Shown here one piece after another: positions 11,500-22,414 of a DNA stretch of 64,000 nt (position 1 is the first letter of the stretch; each line of letters opens with the position of its first letter). Below the pieces are notes generated by a model. It saw only the letters and a list, made by a program, of their open reading frames with translations. It did not search any database and had not been told where the DNA came from. Position numbers and translations under genes: made by a program. This DNA comes from Chimonanthus salicifolius (Eukaryota > Streptophyta > Magnoliopsida > Laurales > Calycanthaceae), in contig CM023539.1 in assembly GCA_013350335.1 (NCBI GenBank), positions 31,544,631 through 31,608,630 of the forward strand, in the 5' to 3' direction.

Positions 11500-13751
11500 T
11501 GTAATACTTCAGAATTCCATGTTATCAATATTTACGGAATTTGCCATTTTAATTGTGAATTAACGGATATGAACCTTAGATGGGTAAGGTGTTGGGTCAA
11601 TGGCCCAATTAGAACCCGACGGTTATGGTATAAGGTTCAATTTAAATTAAATTGAGCTGAATTAAAATGGCAATACAATATGTCTATAAATAAGGATTGT
11701 CTGGATGAGGATGACACACACACTCATACACCACAAAGGCTAGATTTTCTCTCACAAAATCAAGGAGTTATAGCCGAACAAGGTTTGTCCTAAATGGGCA
11801 ACACGCATAGATGGGTTGGGATTAGGCAATGACATCTAATTGCCTAATCCATATAAAGAAGATGTCTAAAGTTAAATGTAGATTGCTTTGGCCGTGTATG
11901 AGATATGCGCAATCCAAGATGATGCGCTGAAATCTCTTTAAAAAAGGGGTCCTTTCCTTGGTTAAAAACGGCACTAGGCAATTGCTAAATTGAAGGGTCT
12001 TGGCACCTTTTAAATATAGGATCGATTGGAAATGTTATAAAAGAAAGACAAGAGGGGCGCACGACATACACAATCAAGGAAAGGTAGTACATACGGACAC
12101 TCATTCAAAGAGAGGCAGCAACAAGACAAAGGGGCGCACGGCATACACAAAAGAAGCTAAGGAAGGAAAAGGATCAGAAGAACAAGTCGGAGCGAAGGAA
12201 AACCAGAGGAGTCGTGAAACCGGTAAGTATTTTGATAATTTTTTTTAAAGAAAGGAACCATAGGGTTCGGCCATGGTGTATGGCCGAACCCCATGGAAGA
12301 AAATTAGGGGATGAATATGATAATTTAATGGAAGGATGAACCATATGGCCGAACCCCATGGAAAAATATTGTTTATTTTATGGGTTTTTGAGGGATGAAA
12401 ACCATGGAATATTATGTATGTTTTAAAAGGGTTTAAATGGAAGGTTGTTGGTAAAGAACCTTAGACCATGGCTTCAGCCAAGGGGTATGGCCGAACCCCA
12501 TAAAGAATTATGGAATTATATTCATATAGTTAGATCATGAAAAGGATGGCAAAGGTGTAATTATAGGCTAAAATGAAAGATCATGGATTCGGCCATGGTG
12601 TATGGCCGAACCCCATGAGGTCTTTGTATGGACTTAAATTGTTAACAATGTTAAACAATTGTGGTATGAGTGATGACCAAAGGGATGAAACTAAAGGACC
12701 ATGGGTTCGGCCATGGCGTATGGCCGAACCCCATGGATAGTATTTTTGAATCTAAGTTGGCATGAAGGTTGTAAATGGTGAATGAATTATGTATGGATCA
12801 CTCTTGGACTTGGGGTAGTAAATAATGAAGCAATTTTATGGATATTATGTTTATGTATATTTTAAATGAATGGAGGATGCAAGTATAGACTTATGTTTAT
12901 GGACCTAAGATGATGAACTATTTAAAGGAGAAGTTAGAAATTGAACATCACGGGTTCGGCCATGGTGTGTGGCCGAACCCCATGAACTTGTTAATGGGTC
13001 ATTTGTGGTCCTTTGTATAATTTAAATGAATGGCTTACAAAACCAAGGGATGAAGGGAATTATAAGAGCTTTATTTTATGATTTATGAATCAATCATGAA
13101 TCCATATTATGGATCAGTTTTGGACCTAAACATAAGGTGATAGAAAGAATGGCAAGGATGTAAATAAGTGAAAATAATGGACCATGGGTTCGGCCATGGT
13201 GTATGGCCGAACCCCATGGGGATTGTTTTGTGGACTTTATTGTTATCAAGGTTAAGTAATTGTTTTATAGGTGATTAAATTTATGAATCAAAGATGGCAT
13301 GATCTTGGATTTAATTTAAAGATCAAAAGACTAAAAGAAAGGCACCAAATTAAGGAAGTGAGGTTCGGCCATGTTGTATGGCCAAACCCCACAAAGTTGT
13401 ATCTTGTAATTGTTGTGTAATAAGGTAATGGACCTCACAAGGTGTGTACGATCGTGAACGGTTACAGGATGAAAGGGCAAGGACACGTTAGAGGTCTTTG
13501 GTAGGATTCCACCTCTTTGAAACCAAGGCTTTATGTACAATGTTTTTATCTTATTTTGATGAATTTATGTTGTAAAAGATATGTTCCAAATGTGAGTTTT
13601 AATGCTATGTTTATAAGATAAATAGCATGTGTTTCATTAGCATCTCATGCATGGCATGGGGTGAATGATATGTAACCGGAGGGGCTACACTCCGTCGAGG
13701 CGTCCGAAAAACCTATGTGGGATATCTTGATGTGCATTTCCATCAAGAAGA
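11500..13751 (+). mobile_element. G1 LTR piece, plus orientation (start present)
   Basis: The piece begins TGTAATACTTCAGAATTCC and matches the reverse complement of the end of the copy at 47786-51300 (for example GTGAATTA...GGATATGAACCTTAGATGGGTAA). It carries eight complete or half GGTTCGGCCAT palindromes. At about 13751 it stops and runs into a second G1 piece in the opposite orientation. No 5 bp duplication flanks the pair. Confidence 0.8.
12258..13390. repeat. Best-preserved array of long palindromes in a G1 LTR
   Basis: Complete hairpin-forming copies lie at about 12258-12296, 12582-12618, 12699-12736, 12948-12984, 13181-13219 and 13361-13390, with half copies near 12341 and 12481. The best have 15-17 bp arms (CCATGGGGTTCGGCCAT and its complement) around a 5 nt loop of GGTGT type. 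Spacers are 100-250 bp, AT-rich and much less conserved than the palindromes. Confidence 0.88.
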
Positions 13752-15153
13752 AACCAGAATGCTAATTATCTCAAATACATTGTTCCAGAATTAATCAAGT
13801 AAAATAAACATAATCTGCCCAAGCTCCTAAGCTTGGCTTCCTTCACGTCCCAAGTCCTTTCCATTTCCTGTTCCATCATCTAAAGGGTAGAAGTAGAGCG
13901 TTAGTCAACGTGCCTAGTAGGAATTCCAAATAGGGTTATACATATAGGATCAATATAAAAATCAGAATAAAAACATCATATTAAAACTGTAAACATATCA
14001 TAGTATCAAAAACAACACATGATAATCATATCCAAATCATGCTAATATATATGTCAATGTCATGGGTGTCATATGCCAATGATCCCTCAGCCAATCTCCA
14101 TATCAAATCACCATACAAATCATATCAACAGTTTCCTTGACATAATGAATTCATATCAAGGTGTTCTCTTGGCCATTTACGTCCGCAATGTTTTGTGACG
14201 GTACCACCAGGTCACTATTATACCTCCCCATGTGTGTTAATCGGAATTACCGATGGAGCGTGGACTCCTCCATCTTTTGTTCTGTATTCTTTTCCTTTCT
14301 CCTTCCTTCCTTTCTTGTTTCTTTAGCAAGTCCTCTGGGTATCGATGGTGTAAGTGGTGTAGAGAGATAGAGGAGAAGATGAGGGATTTCCTTGTTTCAA
14401 AAGATGAAATTTGGCCAAGAGGTGGAGTGTGCCTCTTTGTATACCAGCCTAACCCCTCTCACTTCCCTTCATTACTATTTGTCCAACCAAGGTGTCCCTT
14501 GGTTTAACCAAGAGGACACTTGGCTTAAGCTCAAGGAGCCTTTCCATCTCCCAACGTGGGCATGGGTTTCCTCTCTCGTGAGACGGAAACCCTCCATCTT
14601 CCCATTCAACTCACTTGAGATGGAAGTCTCTTCCACTTCCCTTTTAACTCAGCTCAGCTCATTTTAATTATTTGAACTCATTTCTCACTTAACTCAAGTA
14701 ATTTAATTTCCAACTCAAAACAATTCAACTCAACACTTGAGCTCACCCATGGTTGACCAAGTCAACCATGGCTTAGCCGACCATGCACCTTTTTGTATTT
14801 AGGTCCCACCTTGGCCATGTCACTTACATGCCATCTCACTTGATGAGGTGGATTTATGCATTGGATCTCAATTTGGTAGCTGACTCAATTAAATTAAACC
14901 TACCCATTTACCTTCAAATCAGTTCATCTATGACCCATTGGGTCCCAATTGGGTAATTGACCCATTTAATCACCTTTACCCAATTATTTCCAAATCGAAT
15001 TCTATCCATGATCCATTGGATTATAATTGGGTTATTGACCCAATTCTTATCCATCTAAGTTTCATTTCAATTTCTAATCTTAAATTCAACCAATTTAACA
15101 ATTTAAATAAACAAAACCAATAAATTTATGAAATGAAAAATCCGGGTGTTACA
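13752..15153 (-). mobile_element. G1 LTR piece, minus orientation
   Basis: It starts AAACCAGAATGCTAATTA, equivalent to about position 1130 of the copy at 795-4318, and ends AAATCCGGGTGTTACA at 15153. It contains the CCAAGCTCCTAAGCTTGGC and GTAGAGCGTTAGTCAACG segments shared by all G1 copies. It lacks both the outermost ~340 bp and the palindrome array of a full LTR. Confidence 0.78.
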
Positions 15154-15524
15154 CTTCTTCTAACTCTACACTACTTTTAAACAATGTATAATTATTTCAT
15201 AATTAGTTTATCAATAAATCAATCAAATTGAAATGAATTAAAGAAAGCTATCCTGTCAAACTCTCAAATTACCATAAGTGTCAAATTGCAAATCCAAATA
15301 TGAATTGTTTGAAGTTTTGAACTATATGAAATGAAAAATCCGGGTGTTACACTTCTTCTAACTCTACACTACTTTTAAACAATGTATAATTATTTCATAA
15401 TTAGTTTATCAATAAATCAATCAAATTGAAATGAATTAAAGAAAGCTATCCTGTCAAACTCTCAAATTACCATAAGTGTCAAATTGCAAATCCAAATATG
15501 AATTGTTTGAAGTTTTGAACTATA
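15127..15524. repeat. Exact 198 bp tandem duplication across an LTR end
   Basis: Positions 15127-15326 and 15325-15524 are identical as far as I can read. Each unit holds the last ~27 bp of the G1 LTR (AAATCCGGGTGTTACA) plus ~171 bp of flanking sequence. The units meet at a TATA/TATG microhomology. Lack of any difference points to a recent event or to an assembly duplication. Confidence 0.95.
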
Positions 15525-15959
15525 AATCATGTAAATATGATCTAAATCAATATTGTCATAACTATATAACTCATAAGCACAACAGATTTACACACATGAG
15601 AGTTGACTTTATCTTTCTTTTACTAATAACTAGTTCAAAAAATAAAATTTAAATGTAGATATTTTTTATTGTTTCCTAAAAAAGGCTAGGCAAGATGTAA
15701 ATGCACTTTAATTAAAAGAGTATGCCTTAGTTCGATTTACCCTTTTTACTCATTTTCATTTGGTACTAAGTTCAAATATTAAAATACTATTTTTCCTCGA
15801 GAGTGAATGAGAAATATATTGAGGTTATGGACAACAATAATAGTTATACTCTTTTTGTCCTAATTTAGTTGTCTGATATGCATTTTGGGATTGTCTCATA
15901 TGCCATTTTGATTATCTCTCTATCTGCTCTTTAAGAGAAGTTCATAAGCATTTTGAGAG
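15525..15959. other. AT-rich non-coding stretch
   Basis: No ORF, RNA gene or repeat recognised; low-copy-looking AT-rich sequence between the tandem duplication and the next solo LTR. It supplies the left target site (GAGAG) of that LTR. Confidence 0.5.
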
Positions 15960-18900
15960 TGTAACGCCCCAACCCGAAAGTGGGCCCGGAATGCCACTGA
16001 TTTTTTTTTTTGTAAACTCATCTCAAGAGGTCTAACTGTGCTGGATCAAGGCTAGGCCCAAAAAGCCATATATGATTTCAATATGTGGACTCAAACACAT
16101 ACCATAAGCCTATCCATAAACAAACACAATTGCATATTTCCATAGATGAGATATCATTTAATCAAAATAGAGTAGCCACGGTCACATAGTGGTTTAATAC
16201 ATATTTCAACACATAAAAGTACCACATACGGCACTTTACAAAAATTATGGTTCCCAAGAACCAAAATCAACAAGTCCCCAACAAAGGAGAAAATCTAGAC
16301 CACGCCCAAGCTTATCCTTCCTAAGCTCGATACGGAGATTCCTCCTCCTCAGGTACATCTCTTGAAAGGTGAGTGGGGTGAGCTAATTAGCCCAGTGAAA
16401 GAAAAATAACAATGCAGTCTAATGAACATCATGTTAGTCAAATAATCAATATTTTCAAATTAACAATTCAAAGCTTGCCAAAATCTCAATTTTAGTTCAC
16501 AACTGTCACCATCCACCGTAACCCCTAAATACTACACTGAGACCAATAGTATTAAGTCCCGACACAGTCAAAATACTTCTTGTAAGTATATCTTTGGTAC
16601 ACACCCAAAAATCGGTACTGACACACTTGAAGTCAGTCACTGTCGACCCACCTGGTCCAGTAGATGTAAACCGACACACACAGCTCGGCAATGGTTCAAT
16701 AGTAAAGGGTACGTGGAAGCAGTATCAACATCATCACAGCTCATAAGCATATCACATATGATCAACATCATAAATATTTACAAATACTTTTCACAATAGT
16801 GCCTCATGTTTAGGCATATGAGTGGGTTCATCAACACTAATTCTTGTAACCACTTATTGCTCAAGATCCAATCTTTTTAACCTGATTTACCCCTACTGCA
16901 ATGTTAAGTCTTCTCACTGTATATAAGTGGTATCGAAGTCTCTATCAATATACAAACAGATATACAATCAATAATCAGTCACAATATATAGCATACAAGC
17001 AATACATACTTGTAGTATTTCAAATCTATCATGTTTTTCCAAAAATCTCCAGGGGAAATGGATCTGAGTCTCCTATTTGGTTTCTAACCATTTTAATTTA
17101 CAATAATCAGCAATGCATATAATAAATAGGTGCTCAGGCCACTTCTCATATTGTCTTCTGGGCATGACCAGATTGACGTATTGAGTTAGGCCTAGATGTA
17201 TAAGGTACTCAGGCCACTACTCTTATAGTAAGTTAGGCCTAGAGGTCACTCAGTGCCTAAACCCTTCTTTTCTACCAAACGGCGAAGTAAATTGCACAGC
17301 TACAGATAACTACTAGGCTGAGTCAGCCACAGATAGAGAGTATTGGCCTGGAAATGAATACATAAGTAGTACACTATAGTATTTAAGAGAAAATGGGTTA
17401 GTATCATTTTTAATTATCAAAGGGGGTATAAACATCACATGAAAACCTAGGTCTAACATAAGCATCTTAAATCAAACCAAGATTTATCATTCAAAAGATA
17501 GGGTTCCTCGGAACATGTCTCGGAACTACGTATTGTGGCTTCGGACCTTCCGAGCCACTGCTTAAACTGGTCTGCAGAACCTCGGAACATGGTTCTAGTT
17601 TTCGGAACGTCCGAGGGACAAGTCTCGGACCGTCCGAGTGTGCTTCCGAACTGAAAACAGAGAAAATAGATTTTTAGTGGGTCTCTATGTGTCTCAGAAC
17701 ATGCCGAGAGAAACTCAGAACTTCCGATCTAATAAATCTGTCCGAAGGAGACTCGGAACATCTCGGAGCAGAGGCGGGAGAAACAGTGCCTCTGGACACT
17801 TCGAAGTCTCGAGCTCAAGTTCGGAACATCCAAAGGTGTCGACTTCGGAATGTCCGAAGCCCAACTCTCGGACCTTCCTAGAGTCGTCTTCTTCCTCTGT
17901 TTGCAACAGCAGACAGTAACGACGCCGGGAGGGTGCAATACGAATCTAGAAATAGTGGATTTTCTAGATTTGTTTTTCACATCCAACTGGTCAGATGGAC
18001 TCCTCTGTGAGTCCTCTAAATATAGGGAATAAATTAAAGCTTTAACGCTGATTAACACATTAGATTTTAACATCAAAACCAGAATGACATAAGAATTTTC
18101 AAGTTTTTTCTTAAACTTCAAATTCGTTTTACTCAGTCAAATTTACTTTTGCTTGATTCTAAACTTGTTAAAATTTAAAAAAGAACACAGTGGTTACCTT
18201 CGCTTCAGTTCCTGGGCTGAAAATCCAAACTTTGAAAAATCTTCCACTTCAAGCTACGGTGAAAATTTTGAAATGAAACAGAGGGATGGCAGTTGGTTGA
18301 TTTTAGTTTAACTTAGTTGATTCACACGGGGGTGAATCCAGCTAAGGAGAAGGGTAGAATTATAGGATCAACTGATGGCTGGGTGAAAGCCACCTCATCG
18401 GCAGCCCACGGGCGCTGCATGGGGGTGGCTGGCCACGTACCCACGGCCATAGTAAAACAGCACAGTAAAATAGTAATTTGGTTTTGCAGATAAGTCCCTC
18501 CTGAGGATTTGCAAATAGGTCATGTTTTGACTAAAATGAATTTTTAACTAAAAATGTAATTTAAAGGCTTCAATAATGTGATCCAACTTAATAAAAATGT
18601 TGGGTTTAATAAACTCTATTTGACATATAATTTTGGAGGTTTAAAAATCGTAAAAAACCATAGATTTAGACAAAATCCACATTTTGACATTATTTACTTA
18701 ATTTAACTTGTGTTAAATAAAAGGATTTAAAACCTTTATTTTCAAACTTTGGAGAAATAAACTAAACCGTCATTTTAAAACCTATAATCACATGATTTTC
18801 TAAAAATTTTCTTATTTATGAAATTATCTAAAAATATATATTTCTCCCCTTTCGGGCTCTTTTCGAGCAGTTTTAAATAACAATTTCTAAAAATAAAATA

Positions 18901-19170
18901 ATTCTGAAATTGTAAATTAAAGTCCTTGATTAAGGAAAATAATATCATCCATCAATAACCAAATAATTGTATACATGGAAGAAATAATAATTATAAATGG
19001 TAAATTACCATTTTGCCCTTCCAACTAGATGAGCTGGATCGTCGAGCTTTCAAGCTCTGATTGGGCCACACCTGAGATTTTCGTAAATCCTTAACCGTAA
19101 TCTTCAAGATTAACTGGTCTAAGTATGATTTATAATACTGATCAAGCTTAATTTGAATCAGGGTATTATA
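15960..19170 (-). mobile_element. Solo LTR, family G2, copy 2
   Basis: This 3.21 kb block runs from TGTAACGCCCCAACCC to GGGTATTATA, so the terminal CA has become TA. The flanks GAGAG (15955-15959) and AAGAG (19171-19175) fit a 5 bp target-site duplication with one change. It is colinear with copy 1, including the block of TCGGA palindromes at 17510-17885 and a GGTAAATTACCA segment near the end, but has no plastid insertion. Confidence 0.86.
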
Positions 19171-19814
19171 AAGAGTCATTTCTTAAAAAATTCAAATTTT
19201 TAAAATGGGTCAGAGGAGTATTTTTTTTAGCGCTAAGTATGGTAATTATATTGACAATGATATAATGATGATTTTGAAGGATCCATGGAATGAACATTAT
19301 GTTTTTATTTGTTTGAGATAAACTGTTTTGATTGAGTTGATGGTCCATAAATTTTGTGTTACAAGGTTCCTAACCGTTTTTGTTTATTTATAATCTCTTT
19401 TAATCAGTTGGTTCTATACTCTTTTGTCATTAGCTTCTTATATAATGTACTTATATTTCTACATTTGATGCATTTTCTTTATAATACATATATTATATTA
19501 TTCACTTGATGGTAGGTTAAAAAGGTTATATTATATCTTATTTTTTCTTTAAAATTATTTTAGAGAAGTATTCGATGTGCCTTTCATCCAATATTTTGTT
19601 TAAAAACTTGAAAACTTTTACTGTTTAGGTTAGAGTTAATTTGACTCAACAAAAATTCAAGTTGAGAAATTGAAGAGTTATTTTAATTTTTTTTCAAATT
19701 TAATTAAATTTCTCAACATAATAGAACTATTAAATCAAGTCTTAATTTCAAATTTTCAAATTCTGATTTAGATCAACTACTCGACCATTGTTCATTTATT
19801 ACACTCCATAGAAG
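19171..19814. other. AT-rich non-coding stretch
   Basis: No gene recognised. It begins with the right target-site duplication of the G2 solo LTR and is AT-rich up to the SIRE-type LTR fragment. The short frames here are not protein-like. Confidence 0.5.
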
Positions 19815-20566
19815 CAGGTGTCACCGATGGGTCGAGTATACCGACGGGTCGATGATCTTAATATCGATGTCATTTTTGTCGACTGTCTTGTCCTGAGGCA
19901 AAACCATGCTGACAAAGTTTCAAGTCCAGAAACTAGTCAAACCCAGGTCGACATGTCGGTACACCGATGAGTCGATCTTGGTACTCTTGATGGGTCTATG
20001 CCATCGATGGGTTTGTTCTAAGAGTACCCTTGAGTTCTAAGATCCATAACTCACAATCTCTAGATCAACGAGTCGAAGACCTCGATGGGTCAGTCCAGTA
20101 TCACTGAGGGGTTGATGACCTCGAGACACTCGATCTTATAAAAACCCCGAAAAATACTCCTTCTGCTCCAGAACCTTTGTCAATTCGGTCCACTGGTCGA
20201 TGATCACGACAGGTCTACCTTGTCTCACCAAGGGGTCGGTGGACTCGACTGGTCTACCTGACAGTTTGCCAAATTTCCAATGTTTTGTACCCTCTGGTTC
20301 TATGACTACCCAAGGTTCGCTTAGGCTTGATATGTTATTACAAACATGTTCAACTAAGCCTAGGCAAGGTCCACCTATGGGTGTGGGTTCCACCTAAGGT
20401 CATCTATGGCCATTTTACCCGTGTGATTGCCATACATCGATGATCTTTGAGTCTTGGACTTGGTCTTCATTCTTAGGATCAATTTGAGTATTCAAATCTT
20501 CTAGCAAGTGCTTTTATTGAGTCATGAAATTGACAAACAAGGGACTCGGTAAGTCGGGGCACTAAC
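19815..20566 (-). mobile_element. SIRE-type LTR fragment, GGGTCG subfamily
   Basis: The stretch matches the high-coordinate half of the LTRs at 37671-39398 and 57520-59277. It has clustered CGATGGGTCG / CGACCCATCG-type motifs, then CCACCTA...GGTCATCTATGGCCATTTTACC, then AAATTGACAAACA...GGACTCGGTAAGTCGGGGCACTAAC. The low-coordinate part, with the G-run and GTGAATAGG, is missing, so it is a truncated copy. Confidence 0.75.
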
Positions 20567-22414
20567 GAAAGGAAAAAGAATTAAAATTAGAAAACACGGG
20601 AAATGAAAGGAGCGTATGCAATTAGTCGTTGTTGGGCTCTCTCCTATTAAAAAGATTGCAGTGTCGTTCATTTGGGAGGAAGGAGAGCGGGTTGTGCTTG
20701 GAAGGGGGCTTTCTCTTCATCTTTTCTTCTTCTCTCTCTTCTTACTTCTTTTGTCATTCTTTTTCTTTCTTTCTTCTTTCTTCTTTACTTATTCTAGTTA
20801 TCGTTTGCAGATCTGAAAATCATCTCCTTTCTCTTCTTCTTTCTTCTTCTTATTTCTCTTTCTCGTGGATGCTTGCTATAGCAATGAAGGAGAGGTGAAC
20901 AACAGATCAAGATTGGAGGATCGTCGGCAGTGACAGAGGCTAGGTAGTCAACAGACGGCCAGATGCAACAGCGAAGGACATACAACAACCAATTGCGCCT
21001 GCCTTCTGTGGAAACTTTGGGCAGCAGTAGTGGAGATCAACGGCAATATCCTTCTTGTTTCGTCTTCGTATTCAGCCATAAGAAGTAGCCAGAAAGGGAG
21101 ACAAACAGCAAGAGCGGCAATCACTGGGTGTGCTGAGACGAACAAACAACAATTCGTCCTCTTTTTTTTTCCTTTCCTCCTCTTTCTAGGGAGTTTTCTT
21201 CTTTTATTAATTTCATTCATTCGCAGAACTTGTTAAACACAACACCTTTGAATTTCTTTTGAACTTTAGTTTATTATTTGGCATTTTATTTTCTCATTTG
21301 GTTCTATAAGCATTGAATTGTAAATTGGTTTACGCACTATTTTAATTTCTATTAAATGTTTGAATTAATTGTTTTCATGTTATTTATCATTATGTCCTGG
21401 CTAAATTCCATACTAAGGTTACGGGTGAACTTTAATGATCTATAGGGTTATTTTGAATCAACAACTATGATATTAATGTAAGTTTCATTTAATTGAATGG
21501 TTTAATTTATCTCAAATATTTATTACAAATCTAAATATTTTCCTTGATTCACTGTAGTTTCCAAATACATTGAATGCTTGGAGAACCCATTTAGTATTTG
21601 TGAGAAATTTTCAAGGACCTGTCCATGTCTATTTACTTCTCTTAATTTATTGCGATTTTTTAATACAATAAATGCTTGAGGAATCCCTATGACATGTGAT
21701 AAGTTCTCAAACATTTTTCTAACCGTCAATTATTCGAACAAATTATTGGAGAATTGTTTCTGATATAATTGTCAAATCTTCCAGTTTGTGAGGATCATTA
21801 TTCGAATCAAACCGAGATAAACTGAAGAAAGATAACCCTATGAATTATTCAATGGATCCTTGAACCTTAGTGTCTTTTTATTGTCTTTTAAATCATCATC
21901 ATCTTTTGCTCCATACTTTGTGAGGAAATCAAATATTTCTTTCATCATTTTAAATAGTGTTTGTATTACCTTCAGTCCCTGTGGATTCGACCTCAGATTC
22001 ATCGAGTAAATTACTACTTCGCTACTTGCACTTGGGTTTACACTTCTAAAGTGGTAGCATCGTCCAACTAAGGAGAATGGGCATCAGGGTTACAGGTGGG
22101 TTGCTCGGCAACTCACGGACAGATTTGAGTAGATCTGGGTGCTATTCGAATGCCGATGTTACTGCATCTCGGAGTTCTCGGACACATGAAACCCTAAGAA
22201 GGGGAAGGCGGGTGCAAGATCCTTTGTTTGACGGTGATGCATGCTGGAATGCAAGAAGGGCTAACAACAAAGGATATGCAGAGAAGAAATTTGAGATGCA
22301 GATTCAAAAATCGGTCTGAAAAGGAGTCCCCACAAGGAGATCTGGTCCATGTACGGTAAAGGATAATAAAGACCTAGAGGAAGTTGCTGCAAAGAGTTTC
22401 CAGCGATGAGGGCG
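20567..22414. other. Pyrimidine-rich and AT-rich non-coding stretch, likely old element leader
   Basis: Contents: a long CT-rich tract (20700-20870) that creates hydrophobic chance ORFs, a G-rich transcribed-looking stretch, then about 21960-22060 with TGTGGATTCGACCTCAG and TACTTGCACTTGGGTTTACAC. The last resembles the inner ends of LTRs such as 62200-62303. A short 80-codon frame at 22077-22319 has no family I recognise. I see no supported gene. Confidence 0.4.

Noticed and set aside
12258..13390. CRISPR-like array
   Set aside because: Repeats are palindromes at irregular 100-280 bp spacing in a plant LTR, with non-unique AT-rich spacers and no cas genes.
20616..20898. Membrane-protein-like ORFs of 66 and 89 codons
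   Set aside because: Hydrophobic Phe/Ser/Leu runs come from a CT-rich low-complexity tract.
22077..22319. 80-codon ORF as a host gene
   Set aside because: Better codon variety than its neighbours, but no recognised family, promoter or splice structure; kept only as a note in the non-coding entry.
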